Below, piece by piece: positions 1-12,234 of a stretch of 64,000 nt of DNA. The notes beneath the pieces were generated by a model. It worked only from the letters and a program-made list of their open reading frames with translations. It was not told where the DNA came from and made no database searches. Within the stretch, counting starts at the first letter, position 1; each line of letters opens with the position of its first letter. Made by a program: the position numbers and the translations under genes. Source of the stretch: Prinsepia uniflora (Eukaryota > Streptophyta > Magnoliopsida > Rosales > Rosaceae). Location of the stretch: positions 58,468,601 to 58,532,600 of the forward strand of contig CM064867.1 of the NCBI GenBank assembly GCA_032719365.1, read 5' to 3'.

Positions 1-599
1 TGGATATTGAGGATTGTTTATATTTGTGATTTATTGATATTTGTGTCCAGATACTTGATATTATGAGCTGATTTGATGAACATGAGTTTCAAAGAAAATG
101 TGGACCATGGGAAAACCTGTTTTGATTTTATCGGTCCACTATTCATACTTGATTAATTTTGCACTATTACTCATGTTTTATGATATGCATGCATGTTTGC
201 GAAACTAGAGGGTAAGATTTATTTTCCTCAAATGTATTTATAAATGTTTATTTTTGTCCACTCACACCTTTGATGTTTTATTGACCCGCCAAGTCAGTGC
301 ACATGTACTGGGGTTAATAACGATGCAGAGAAATAAGTAGACCGTTACGCACTCAGACACCTTACAGAGTGGGATTTTGATCCCTACTTGTAATATTACC
401 TATGCTCTGTAAACTTGTTGACTAGTCAAATTTGTGATGTTAACGGTCCTGTAAAACTTAATTATCCCTTGTCTGATAATGTATGTCGTTTGGTATGTTG
501 TATAAATATGTAAGGTTACTTTTGGTACTTTAGAATCGTTGTCAGACGGGAGTATGATCCTTCATAAATATCGAGGGATATTCGGGATGGGTCCTGTCA
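1..599 (+). mobile_element. LTR 3' portion (solo or 3' LTR), cut by window edge
   Basis: The block has the late-LTR hallmarks seen in the complete elements here: GTCCACTCAC near 258, a GTCAGACGGGAG-type stretch near 541, and a terminal GGGTCCTGTCA ending at 599. Its wording (a TGATGAACATG stretch near 73, then a 'tgtggaccatggg' stretch) is closest to the LTR family at 34991-37182. No primer binding site follows the end, so it is a solo LTR or the 3' LTR of an element lying to the left. The left boundary is outside the window, so the target duplication cannot be checked. Confidence 0.75.
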
Positions 600-1480
600 A
601 AAACAGACTTGATTATCATAAACTTACACACAATCTCAGCAATTGAATAGAATTTGAACATTTTCCATCTAAAAGTTGAAGTAATAAATCTAATTTTAAC
701 AGACTTGCCTATTCATCGTAATTTCAACAAAGAACACAATTTTTTTGATTTTTCATTACCCTAGAACATGGACACACTTGGAATCTCCTCTCTGGATGTC
801 AGCCAGTCCATGAAGTCAGAATTTTACATTTATTCCCGCAGTAGCAATGTCTGGCTTCATGCTCCTCCATCTCTTCTTCTTCGACGATCTTGTGGATGAA
901 TACAGAATGAGTCTCACCGATGGGGGAAGGTGGGTCGCGTTGAAGCCTAGGTTCGCATCGAAGCCTGGGAAAACAAGAACTGGGTTCGTATCGAAGTTTG
1001 GGGGGAGGAGGAATTTTGTTGTGTTGATTCAGGATTTCTCAATTTAAGATTCGAAATTGAAAAGGTCAATTGTGAAGTTCCACAAATACCTTTTTTCCAA
1101 TTTAATATATTTTTATCCACGTAGGAGCCACATAGATTTTTTCACGGCAACATAACACCTTAGACGGAAAAGGAACTAGTGGCTCTACTCGGCCATTTCA
1201 TACTTTTAAGTAAGTGAATAACGAGTATAGATTGTAAAGTGTGATAAATATACGAGTTCATAGTACATTTAGTCTAATAAACCTTTTTATAAAACGTGAC
1301 ATTTATAAATTCAATTTTTAAATTTTAGGTAAGGTGATCTATGTCAATTGATTCTTGAGTTGATCTGTAATCAAAAAATTAAAAAATCCAACACCCCTCT
1401 AATATAAAAAAATGTTAAATTTTAGATATTTCTTAATAAATTCTCGTTTTTGGGTGTATGCGCTCTTTTCGTCCCTCCCT
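600..1480. other. Intergenic/upstream region of APC13, no gene seen
   Basis: AT-rich sequence between the LTR end and the inferred first non-coding exon of APC13. I see no convincing coding frame; the short open frame near 847-1047 has no recognisable motif. The stretch near 1480-1530 becomes pyrimidine-rich (TCTTCTTCTTACC-like), as is common around plant transcription starts. Confidence 0.4.
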
Positions 1481-1584
1481 CACTCTATATTTACGCTATC
1501 TCTTCTTCTTACCTCTTTTTTTCCATCTGTTTTCAGGGGCTCGGTTGCAATTTTTTGGCTTTGTCTTCAAATTTTTTATTCCAG

Positions 1585-2855
1585 GTAGAAATTTAATTTT
1601 AATTTTGGGTTTTCTGTATGAGTGTTTATGCTAATTTTGGGTCAGTATCTCAGTTAAATTTCTGTGTTGTTTTAATTTTAGTTAGTGTTTTGTTGATTGT
1701 TGTGAATCTGTAGTGCGACCATTCTGTTAATGATGTATGGATAGCCGCCGTTGGTGTTGGAGAAATCAAATTCTCTGTTTGCTTTTTTCCTTAAATTTTA
1801 GTCAGAATGGTTAAAAGTTTTTTTTTTTCAATTTTATTGTTACTTGTATTTATAATTTAGGTAGGTTTGTTTGTCTAAATTCTAATTTTTTCCTCCTGTT
1901 TATATATTTATTATATATTTTTTGTCACAGCATAAATATAAAAATTCCCTTGGTGTTTGAACAGATTATTTCTTTGGTGAGCTTGTTTTTCACATTTTCT
2001 TGCTTGATTTGATTAGTGCTACTTAGATATGTGTGTAACTGTTTCAAATGGTGTCGTTCTGGTGAAATTTGTGCCTGTACTACATTTTTGTTAGCACTAA
2101 GCAAGTATCATGCCTTATTTAGGTTGATATTGATAATAAAACCGGACTATCTATTCACGGAGATCTGTTTATTGGGAATCCGGGCCAATGGGAATTGGAT
2201 GTGTCCCTGAAGTTTATAATAGTACGCTTTTTTATGGTGATTGAAGGCTGTTCTGGCTAAGAAGAGTGCTCCTGTTCTCAAATGGATGCAGAATTTGGCT
2301 TTAAATTAGACCTTGCAATTTAATTTTTAATTTCTTTTGTGTGCTTGGAAAGACTAGAACTTCTGTTTTTGGCTCTAGTTTTACCACCTTAGGTAAAATG
2401 GGGTATATTGTTGCTTCTTTTATTGAGTATCCTTCTGTTTATCGTGCCCTTATATTTGCAAATAGACAAAATGCTGAAATCTTGTTTGCAAGTTTCTTAT
2501 CAGTTTTGGATGCTATATTACCAGGTCGGTTCTATCCTGTTTAAAACTATGTCTTTATTATTTGTCTTGGGTGATTTTTTTCCTAACCTCTCTCCACATT
2601 AGCTTCTGTTATTTAGAATATACTTACAGAAGTTTTTTTGAGTTGAGGTTAAGTCTTTAGGTATCTTCTAACTTGAGTTTGTTGATATATAGAGTTCACT
2701 GCCTTTTCGTAAAACATAAATGCTATACTCGGTTCAGCTTAACACGACTTCTTGTTTTTCTCTACATTTAAATTTACTGGATGTGTTTCATTTTTCATAC
2801 TCTATGCGATTTCCTTTGTTTTATTTATGAGGTATTTCATGTTACTTTTTTCCAG
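1585..2855 (+). other. Probable 5'-UTR intron of APC13
   Basis: A CAG/GTAGAA donor at 1585 follows a pyrimidine-rich leader-like stretch (about 1500-1584). A TTTTTTCCAG acceptor ends at 2855, just before the first recognisable APC13 coding exon. The interval is T-rich, as plant introns are, and has no coherent frame. The exact transcription start and any extra non-coding exons cannot be fixed by eye. Confidence 0.45.
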
Positions 2856-2922
2856 ATACGCCAGTAATAGTTCAAACTGAACAATAATTGTCGATTGGAT
2901 TTTCTTTGGGTATAAAGCAAAC

Positions 2923-4110
2923 GTGGCTGAATTAAACCCGGGTATACTAATAGATATTGTGGATGAAGAATGGATGAGAAGCACTCTTCCTGATGATGGT
3001 ATTGTGTTTCCTTCCCCTTTGATATGTACCCGCAAATGCATACATTGAAGGACAAGTATTTATCGTATTATTAATATTTTTTAAGTTCAGTCTCATGATA
3101 GTCTGTTTCTTAATTGCAGAACTTCCCCTTCCACCACTGCTTACTGTACGTACTGATGACACTGAGGATTCAAGTATGTCTCTTAATTCTCCCCTAAAAA
3201 ACAATTAAGATTTGATACCCTCTGGACTTTCACGATTTTGTATTATTGGGCGTGGCATCCATTTGATTATCCACCAAATCATGTCACATAGTGCACAAGT
3301 GAGGCACTTTTGAGCATATATATGTCCCATGCAAGGTTCCTGTCTGGTAATATAGAGGAAAGAAACGGGTGTCACTCTGGGTCTGAGAGTGGGTTAGAAC
3401 TTAAAGAGTATGACTGGCTGTTTTTTGCTTTTCACAATTGTTGAGATAGATTGTGTATGTACTCCTATTCTTTGTACGTCTTTGGAAATAGGAACAGATG
3501 AAAAGCAGAGAGAGAGAGAGCACCTGAAACGAAGATTCCCATATAAATAAAACAAGCCTAGTTGTGGACCCATAGATATGAAATTCAAATCCTTTTTCTA
3601 CTTCCTCATTTCGGAACTGCTTTAGAGCTCTAGTTTTCACATACGTGGACCCTCTTCTTAAAGTAGTTGTGATGCTAAATCCTTCTTATGCAGACCATTG
3701 TTGGGTGTTTAGATTTTAGAGGATGTGTTGCTAATTTTTTGCAGACTTGGTGCAATTCTTGAAATTCTGCTGGATAGACTTTCTGATGCATAAGATCAAA
3801 GGGTGTTCTTTGGTATGGTAATGGAGTAGAGGGTGCAAATGTTGAGGATAAAATTTGATTGGTTTTGGCATTGAACTACGAAGACAAGCAAAGAGATAGG
3901 AGAGCATGTCTTAATCTGCTCTATGTTCTTTTAACAAGTGAGGATTTTCTAAGATTAGGAGAATGAAAGCATTTAATTTTGTTTGCTTGTTTGTCGTTTG
4001 GGGAAAAACTCTTCGTACTGATTCCTCTTTTTGACTTTATCTGTTCAACAGATCAGGAGTCGCAACCAGTTGATGTGGATGGCTGGCATGATCTTGCATT
4101 AAATACTTAA
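2923..4110 (+). CDS. APC13: APC13 / BONSAI, anaphase-promoting complex subunit 13 (3 coding exons; orthologous ATG reads GTG)
   Basis: APC13 is a small subunit of the anaphase-promoting complex, the ubiquitin ligase that drives the metaphase-anaphase transition and mitotic exit. Three exons join in frame: 2923-2998, 3120-3173 and 4052-4110 (stop TAA 4108-4110), with GT donors at 2999 and 3174 and AG acceptors ending at 3119 and 4051. The 62-residue product contains the family signatures ILIDIVDEEWMR, LPLPP, RTDDTED and a C-terminal WHDLAL. Length and motif order match plant APC13. In plant orthologues as I recall them the protein starts Met-Ala-Glu, but here the equivalent codon at 2923-2925 is GTG. 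The in-frame stretch back to the TGA at 2878-2880 has no ATG. Either an upstream exon supplies the start (there is a possible acceptor AG at 2916-2917), initiation is non-AUG, or the allele is damaged. I placed the start by homology. The gene converges on the protease pseudogene at 4484-5708. Confidence 0.85.
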
Positions 4111-4483
4111 TGAATATTTTCGCATAAGAATGGAAGTAATTGAATTGTTGTCTTTTGTGTTTGTTGAATGTAAGGTTGAAGTTTATTAGCATGAAGCTGA
4201 TCGTATGCAGCACTATAATTTCCTCTATATCTTGTAAGCAGATTTTGAATTCTGTTACTTTCTTTTGAAACAAGTTTGGCTTCAACCTTATTATACTTCT
4301 GTTTCTCTTTTAGAAGTTATGGAAACCATTACTGAGCATGTCTAATGGCTGGGAGATGCTATAATGAGGACCTTATAATGAACCATAAAATGTTCAACTA
4401 TATATTAAATTTCCAATTTTCTTGCAGTTTTTTTACGTATAGATGTAGTAGGTGATGGAATCGACTTTAGTTTGAGAGTAAAA
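4111..4483 (+). other. APC13 3' flank / 3' UTR
   Basis: AT-rich sequence after the APC13 stop codon and before the 3' end of the convergent pseudogene. No coding frame is recognised. The APC13 3' UTR probably lies here, but I could not pick a polyadenylation site. Confidence 0.35.
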
Positions 4484-5708
4484 CTATGCAGTGGGATATG
4501 AGGCAGACATAGCAATGCCACAGGGTCCTTCAGCTGCATCAACATCCCTTTGCATTCTTATGTACCCTTCTTCACCCCATTATGCTCCCCATGAATTCTT
4601 CACCAACCAATACTTAGTCCCATCATCGCTGATTCCATAACCTACGGCAGTAACACCATGATCTAGGCTCGTTCTGCACGTTCTGTAAACGCACCACTTG
4701 AATAGAACTGGAAATCGGAGCCACTTGCATCGATGGCAACAGAAACAGGTTGATGTGCAACTGCTGTAAGAAGGGCCTTTTCGCTGTTTGCAGGCACATC
4801 TTCATACCCAGTTACCTTCGCTGCAATTTTGGCTTCGTCCTTGGTGCTGCATGAGCCATCTGTACCGCTGTAGGGATAATTAAATTCGGTACTAATCCCG
4901 TTGTTTTGTTTGATGGAACTGAATGGCATCATCCATCAAACCACCCTCACAGCCTTGATCTTGGCCACTAGTGTCACAATCAACTAGCTCTTGCTCAGAC
5001 AGAGAGATGAAATATCAGTTGTGAGTTGCGTGATTCCTTCTGTGGCTGCCACTGCTGAGAAGCATCCTATGTTTTGAACATGGAGGTTAGTAGAAGTTAA
5101 AATAACAGACGAAAATTGAAAAAAGAATTCCAAATAAGAACCCAGTGTCTCTCTAGTTATTAGATGCAAATGACAAAAGCTTTAGTTAATGTACCACATT
5201 GGCCTAGATCCTTGACCGGCGTTACAGCTCCTTTCTTTCTCCAGTCCATTGTAGCTGGCACCGGTGCAGTAACATTCCCATATTTGAAAGAAGTGGTCTT
5301 TGTGGGACGATCATGGCCCTTGAATCTGTTCTTTGTGGCTGTGAATTCTTCATTTGTAAGGTCTGCAAATTGATTGACGCTTCGTTTGTAAGGTTTGCTT
5401 GCATCCTCGTTTGAAGTGTCAATATATGCCACGTTTTGTTTGAATATTTTGAGCCGTTTCTCTTTCTCGTTATTATCATTGTATACATGCCCATAACGAG
5501 CCATCCATTGCTCGTATCTTCCGTACATGGGTGCAACTTGGAAACTACGAGAAGTTGCTTCGGAGGACAGGGCCCTTAACATGATGAGGATCAATGCTAA
5601 GCAAACACAAGCACACTTCACGGTAGCTAAGCTAGCCGCGAAAGAAACTGGAATTAATTTGACGGTGAAAATTAAAGGAATTGAAGGTGAGGAGGTACAA
5701 CTTTTCAT
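4484..5708 (-). pseudogene. Papain-family cysteine protease pseudogene (SAG39/SAG12-like)
   Basis: The reading runs from a secretory-type N-terminus through an I29 inhibitor prodomain (WMARYGHVY, NQFADLTNEEF) into the mature protease start (VPATMDWRKKGAVTPVKD). Exon 1 ends at 5195, a 128-bp intron (GT at 5194, AG at 5067) sits at the position typical of the family, and exon 2 runs from 5066 to a stop at 4484-4486. The His (LDHGV) and Asn (KNSWG) regions are still readable. The box that should read GQCG-x-CWAF has lost about three residues at the exon junction, removing the Cys-Trp-Ala core. Three frameshifts (about 5000, 4925 and 4680) and an in-frame TAA (4580-4582) follow. The intron shows this is a decayed gene copy, not a processed one. 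The ATG at 5706-5708 adds residues upstream of the usual signal peptide; the usual start would fall near 5630, where a Leu codon now stands. Confidence 0.88.
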
Positions 5709-7435
5709 TCTTCGTACCGCAAAAAATGTGCTGATTTTGACCTATAAGAATACTGGCATAACTTGTAGTGTCTTTTATAAGATAGCATAGAATAGCCATA
5801 TATGAATATTAAGAAAAAAAAATGGTGGGTTCGTTGATAAACAAAAGTGGACAAGTGAGAGAGAGTGAGGACGCTATGAGTATGTGTGGGCATAAATTTA
5901 TCGAAACTGAAAACTGATTTGTTCTAAATTGGCTTGAACGTATGAGGTGATTTCATATACATTCGTACAAGGCTAATCTCTGTCCTACATATGTCATATC
6001 GCTCATATGAGATAAATATCAAACGGGCCCCAATTATGCACTTCGGCAGCCATAGAAAACAGTTAGGTGTTGTTTAACTCTAAAAAATTAACATGTCAAG
6101 AAGAAGAGCATTTAGTGAGTGGAAAATTAATTTTCCTATGTTTAGGGAACTGATTTAAATTTTGATAAATTTCCTGTGAAAAATATGGTAGGATTTGAGG
6201 ATCTCAAATTATGAGTTGAAATTATATCTTGAGGGACATAATTTTCAAATGATGAGTTGAAATAAATGAAATTATAATTTCTATAATTTTTTAAATTGAT
6301 ATTCAAACACTAAAATTTACAATTAAGAAAATTGTAAATATGGAATTGCAAATTATGAAATTTATAAATTCTCATTAAACTGTAAATTTTTCATCAAAAC
6401 ACACTTTTAATGAATCAATATTTTTTACCGTAAATAAAAAAAGGCAAAACTAATTAGATGAGGCTCACTACACGTTATATTTAGAGGATCCTTGGTCTAA
6501 GAAGGCAAGGAGGCACTGCCTGTTCTAGACATTACAATATAACATTATATTCTACAGATAATGATGCAGACTTTTGGTCTTATGACCAAAACATTAAAAA
6601 TACATGTATAGAAGAATGGTACGTATCATCAGCCTTTTAGTCTTATGACCAAAAAATTACAAACACATAGAATGGTACGTACTTTGAGAGAATTATTTTT
6701 TCCTCTCATTGCTTTGTTGGAAGCTAGTTAAGGGATTCAAAGTAATGTTTTTTTTTTAATCCCAAAGATATGAAGATAGGCTGAGAAGGAAGAAGTTTTA
6801 CGATTTTAAAGTTTGATTAATTGTTCACCATTAACAACACATATATAGTTTTTTTATTTTTTCTATTTATCTATTTATCTATTTAATTAAGTGGAGAGTT
6901 TTATCTCAGAAGACATCAATAATATTAGGAGTGAAACTACTTATTATGTATTGTATATCTTTCCTTTAAATTTTCGATTTGAAATTATATTATCTTGATT
7001 TGAAATTTTTGTTCCTAATGTATAATATAGCATCAGTAACTAGTAACTAATCTCATAGGATCACCAATAACATACTGTTTTCATATGGTACCTTTTAATA
7101 TCAGTAAATTTATACTACTGATGCAGCTTGAATTTTTTTTTTTTTTTAAGCTATAACCATTGTCTATACCTCTTAAGATTTATTAGGTCCCAAGTTCAAA
7201 ACACAATGAAGTACAACAAAGCCTAAAAATGCATAAGCGCCAGCTATTAAAAATTCATATATATTCGATGAGAATTTTTGAGGATTATAAAACACTTAAA
7301 AAAACTCAAATGTATTCAATTTGAAATTGTAGAGGATTTTAAGAACTTAAAAAATGTCCCTCCATGTATAAATATAGGTGTATTAAAAAATGACATGGAT
7401 TTTGAGGGATGTAATTGAGTTGCGAATTTGGGAGG
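5709..7435. other. AT-rich intergenic region with small repeats
   Basis: No gene is visible. 6100-6430 is very AT-rich, with several inverted pieces of the AAATTATGAGTTGAAAT type that could be a decayed MITE. 6850-6885 has a short (CTAT)n-like run. 7240-7435 repeats 'gaggattttaagaacttaaaa'-type phrases and is the host sequence into which the 7441-10241 LTR inserted. Confidence 0.4.
6571..6681 (+). repeat. Two-copy direct repeat, about 50 bp
   Basis: A unit running from CTTTTGGTCTTATGACCAAAA to AGAATGGTACGTA occurs at 6571-6625 and again, shortened, at 6634-6681. The core GGTC-TTAT-GACC is itself dyad-symmetric in the first copy and decayed in the second (AGTC). No gene overlaps it. Confidence 0.7.
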
Positions 7436-7440
7436 ATTAT

Positions 7441-10241
7441 TGTCAGGACCCGCCCCAAATCCCCCAGGATTAACGTGGGACGTGCCTGATCTCGTCTGAC
7501 ACGAAGTGTCAGACCAGGGAAAATTCCCGCCTTAGCCCACTCGGGACTTCTAGAGCGCGCTAGGATCCGGAGGAGAAATATGATGTCTCGGTCTTTTTTA
7601 TAGCCCGCATCCGCGATCAACCTGAAGGGCATTAAAATCATTGAAAACTGTGAGTGGACGAATTAAATAATTTATAAAAACATTTTCACAAAATGACCTT
7701 TATACCCTTCACTAAAAAGTATGCATGCATTCGAAAACCGTTTATCAAAACATTTACAAAACCATTAGGGCCTTGCCCCAAAATCATAAATCAAGTACAT
7801 GGGAACTCAGCCTAAAACCTTTCCATAGGGACTCAGCCCAAATTCCCATTTCAATGGGTCTCAGCCCAACACCAGTTTCCATAAAACCTCGTACAAACAT
7901 CTATATATATATATATATATATAACTCGTCCTCGGCATCTCATATGCCCAAACAATAATCCGTCACGATTTGTCTATAAGTGTGCACACTACTCGGGGTC
8001 TCACTCCGAATCTACCCCCAGGATCTACGACGTCTGGGAGGATTGTCCAAAATCCAGGATCTACGACGTCTGGAGGACTGTCCCCGGACTGAGTCCGTGA
8101 CTATACCATATCTCACACTTCTGGAATGTGCTCCATCTTGGAGTCACTCATTCCAAGTAGTGGATCGTAACACTCCAGGATCTACGACATCTGTAGAGAC
8201 CAATACGCTAATCTAGGAGGGTATATACATTTCTCTGAAAACATTCAATTGGGTATTATACCCGAGTATCTCAATAGGATTCCTCGAATCTGATTCAAAT
8301 CCGATTTCACAGGCCTCAGCCTAAATCCACAATTAAATAGGGTCTCAAACCCGAATTCGTATTTCATAAACCACAACTGGGACTCAAACCCGATACCACA
8401 ATAACGGCGCCTCAAGCCCGATATCACAACTAACGGAGCCTCTAGTTCGATATCACAACTAATGGGGCCTCAAGCCCGATATCATACATCAACGGGGCCT
8501 CAAGCCCGGTTTCAAAATCAACTGGGCCTCAAGCCCGATACTAGAATCAACTGGGCTTCAAGCCCGAATTTGTAAACCAACGGGGCCCTCGGCCCGATAG
8601 TATAACTCAAATGGGCCTTCAGCCCGAATTCTCGTGAAATCAAATGGACTCCAAGTCTGAGGGTTTCAAATCAAATGGGTCTCATGCCCGATTTCATATT
8701 TCCAAATCCAAAACCCATTCATTAAACCCTCATTGAAATACCATCACGTAAAGACACAACATAAAGTTGGAAATCTCAAAATACGTGCAATTACATAAAT
8801 ACTAGCTACCACAAGAAAATGCACTCATGGCATCACAAAACATGTATTTAAAACATTTATAAACATTTATGCATGCATCGATTCATAAAACAAGTCCACT
8901 CACAGACCGTCCGAAGCCGCGCCTCAATACGCGTGTTATACGAACTTCCCTGGCCAATCGCCATCTCCGGGGCTCCCAAACCTGTCCAAATAATTTTATA
9001 GGGTTACTAACTACTTAAATAACCCCTCATTAAAGTCCCGTAATTTTCCCAAATTTTTAACTATTTTTAAACCCGATCCTAAACCTTCCGACATCCCGAA
9101 CTATATCGAGACTATGTCCAATCGACTCGAAACCAGTCCCAAAATGTTCGTTACATCGAAAGGATAATTTCATGTGTTGAACACATCCCCAAAAAGGGTC
9201 CCATGTGCCCTTAAGCGCCGCCCAAAGGAGCTGCGCGTGGGAGCCACGCGCCCTGCACAGTACCGTCTTCAACCTCTCGACGATCGATCCAACAGGTTCA
9301 TTGGTTCGGCCGGTCCAGTTGGACCGGCGTGACCGGCCCGACCCCATATCTCATCCAATTTTCGTCCCTTTTCTTCCAATCCAATCCTAATCTTCCTATC
9401 TCATCATTTCATATCGATTCATGTTTTAAAAACCTAAAAATTACGTCGAGAAATTACCTGGTTGAACTAAACAGCACGACTATGTTTTCGTCCTCCCTGC
9501 CCACTCGACTTCGGCCACCAAGCTCCATCCAAAACATCCCCTACAACTCCTATGATCACTAGGAACATCACCCAATTCACATAATCGATCAAAAACCTTC
9601 AAATCCAATCTTTGAATTTTCAAAACCAAAACTCACTGTTTTGTTTCCTACGGCCACCGTCCACGACGGTCGACGATCCTGCCACCATCTTCATCGTCTC
9701 AGTCTCTTCTCTCTGTTTCATTCACGTGCCACCAGCATTGGATTAGGTTTAGGGGGTGGTGAGTGTGGGTTTGTACAAAATGGGGGAAGAGGGTGTTTCG
9801 GGTTTGGTTTGGACGAACACGCAAGGGGTGGATATGCATGTATGTAAAGGAGTGGGAAATGGATGAGTGACACTTGTCACTCATACATTGGGCCTGCACA
9901 AATATCTGGGCCCACCTCAGACAAAACAGAAGTCAACTGCCTCGTAAAACTTGCCATTTCGAATAGTTCCCCGGAACTTCCGTGAACCATAACTTTTTTG
10001 TCGAACATCCGATTTCGACGTGCCACCTGTCTACGGACTCGTATCGACTCGATCTACGTAATGGTCCTTGGCCCTTGGCCATTGGACCTCCCGAGTCAAA
10101 AGTCAACTTTTTTGCCTCGTTCAAGGACAAAGTCGTAATTTTGCCCTGAACGTCCAATAATCCTTGACTAATCCCCGATTAGTCTTGCTAATTCGTCATT
10201 CATTCTTAATTAATCCTGATAATTCGGGACGAGTCGTTACA
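7441..10241 (-). mobile_element. Solo LTR (2801 bp), target duplication ATTAT
   Basis: The block starts TGTCAGGACCCGCCCC and ends GACGAGTCGTTACA, the reverse complement of the TGTAACGACTCGTCC start seen in plus-strand copies. It is flanked by identical 5-bp repeats ATTAT (7436-7440 and 10242-10246). There is no internal region, primer site or polypurine tract, so it is a solo LTR left by LTR-LTR recombination. Reading on the minus strand it carries the CTGTGAGTGGAC/GTCCACTCACAG inverted pair (8894-8905 and 7648-7659) around an array of GGGCCT-N-AGGCCC-like dyads (about 8290-8700). It also has several units that open CCAGGATCTACGACGTCTGG (8018-8190). A 9-bp-stem hairpin lies at 7494-7514. Confidence 0.92.
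7494..7514 (-). promoter_or_regulatory. Conserved LTR-terminal hairpin
   Basis: Perfect 9-bp arms GTCTGACAC and GTGTCAGAC are separated by a 3-base loop (GAA on the plus strand). The same arms occur at the same place near LTR ends at 28733-28753 and 40667-40687 with different loops. The position fits a poly(A)/termination or packaging element, but the function is inferred only from conservation. Confidence 0.6.
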
Positions 10242-10312
10242 ATTATAAGGTGAGAAATATAAATACAAAAGATCATAAAAATTCCACCGTTCACCGAGGC
10301 CAGTCATATGGG

Positions 10313-12234
10313 TAGGCAAAAGGGACTTAAGTTCTGGGCCCAAAATAATATAGGACACAAAATAATATAGGGTCCAAAATAATAATATGCTAAATTTTTT
10401 TTTGATAAGAATTAAATAAAGCATATGGATAAAGAGCCCAGCTCGATGTCTGAGTGAAAACCAACTCAGTATATAGAGTCCAGCTTGATGTCTGAGTCGT
10501 CATCACACACTAGTCTCAAGATACAGATCCATGCTCGACGTCTGAGACTAATCATCACAATACGAAAAACATATCCACATGAAACCATATTAAGTATCAT
10601 AATCACAACCATATGCAATACCAGTCTCAAGATTCGGAGTCCGGCTCGATGTCTGAGACTAATCAACCAACAAACATCATCACATACAACCAACTCAAGT
10701 CCAAATCACAGTCATCACCACCATTCACAACATAAATACCAAGACACACAATTTCAAAGCACAAATATGCACTCAACCAAATCCACCATTCGTGCCCCGG
10801 ACCTAAGACCAAAACACAACTCAAGCTTAATTCTCGTAAAAGCGCCATAAAAGAATCTCCAATAAAAATCACCAAGCATTAAAAAAAAATTCAAAAATAT
10901 TCCAACATCAAAATATCTCATGTCACAAACTATAATTCAACCCAAATTCGCAATTAAAAAAAAAAATCCAAAAAAGGAATCTCAAGAAAATCTCGTAAAA
11001 TGTGCAATGGCATAACTTTTGTAAAAATAGTAAAAAATCATATAAAAATCTCAATCTACAAGATATCACCAAAATCACATAGAAACACATTTAAATCATG
11101 TAAATTTGCATGCATAATCATTTAGGAAAAAGAAAGTCAACTCACACACCATCCATATAATCGAATCCCGCATTGCACGCCTTTCCGCAATTGTTGGGAA
11201 CGTTCAAACCTGTCAAAAATCACATTTAAGAAAGTACATTCACATTCCAATTATCTCGAAAATCATACCATTTGATTCTTAACATCAAGAACGTAAAGTT
11301 TCATGTTGGTAAGAAACCAGAAAAATGTACAACGCGTCGCCACGCACCACCGGTGGAATCTACGCGTGGGCCTCATGCGCTTGAGAGGTTACCTTCACCC
11401 TCTAGTCGGGTCTACAACTCAGACCCGACCCGGCTTTGCGACCCACTTGAAATTCCTTCAATTCCAGTACGTTTTTCACAATTGAACTCATAAACATACT
11501 CAAATGAAACATCTTCCTAAGATCAATTTAAGGATCCAAATTTCCTTGATTCAGAATTAAAAACCTTCTTCACGGTCCCAATTTTGAACCTTATTCTGGG
11601 CTCATTTCTACACGAGTTTCTTCGAAATTTCGACTATTCTATTCATAATTGTCCAAGAAAGAAGTATATAATCTCAATTCGATCAATTTGAGTCCAAATT
11701 GAAAAACTTGATTTCAAGGTTCATGAGAAAAATTTCTGGGTTTAAACTCACAGGTATGTTCCTTGTTCCTCTTTGATTTCTTTCATTTTCCTTTCTCTCT
11801 GAGTTTTCCCCTTCTATTTCCTCACGGTTTCCACCATGATCACACACACAACTGGATGAATATACATATGCACCACACACCCACTGCCTTATATGGCGGT
11901 ACACACACTTCAAAACAACACAAATTAAGACGAGATATGCACAGGTGTCAAGTTCACACCTTATCTCTTAGTGTGAAAGTACCAAATGCCCTTTAAATTA
12001 AAATTAACAAAATACCCCTACACTTTCTAGACCCATAACAAACCTGTCCGACCTCTGATTTTAGCGTACCACCTATCTACGAACTCAGGATCCTGAGATG
12101 TATGCAACAATGCCAACGAGAAGTCCAAACAGGATTCCAAGTGAAAAGTCAATTTTTGACCATATAAGGGTAGAATGGTCATTTCCCTTCCATTTTTCAA
12201 TTTTTACTTTTTCTTCGAAATTCGGGCTGTTACA
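10313..12234 (-). mobile_element. Probable degenerate solo LTR, candidate target duplication ATGGG
   Basis: The minus-strand start (GTAACAGCCCGAATTTCG read back from 12234) matches LTR starts elsewhere. The interior keeps a GTCAACTCAC relic of the conserved GTCCACTCAC near 11137, an AACCTGTCAAA acceptor-like block near 11207 and GCATGCATAA near 11107. ATGGG occurs at 10308-10312 and 12235-12239. The first base pair reads TA instead of TG at 10313, so the left edge is less certain. Four AGTCCAGCTTGATGTCTGAG-like units (10430-10660) stand where other LTRs carry their short dyad units. Length 1922 bp. Confidence 0.55.
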
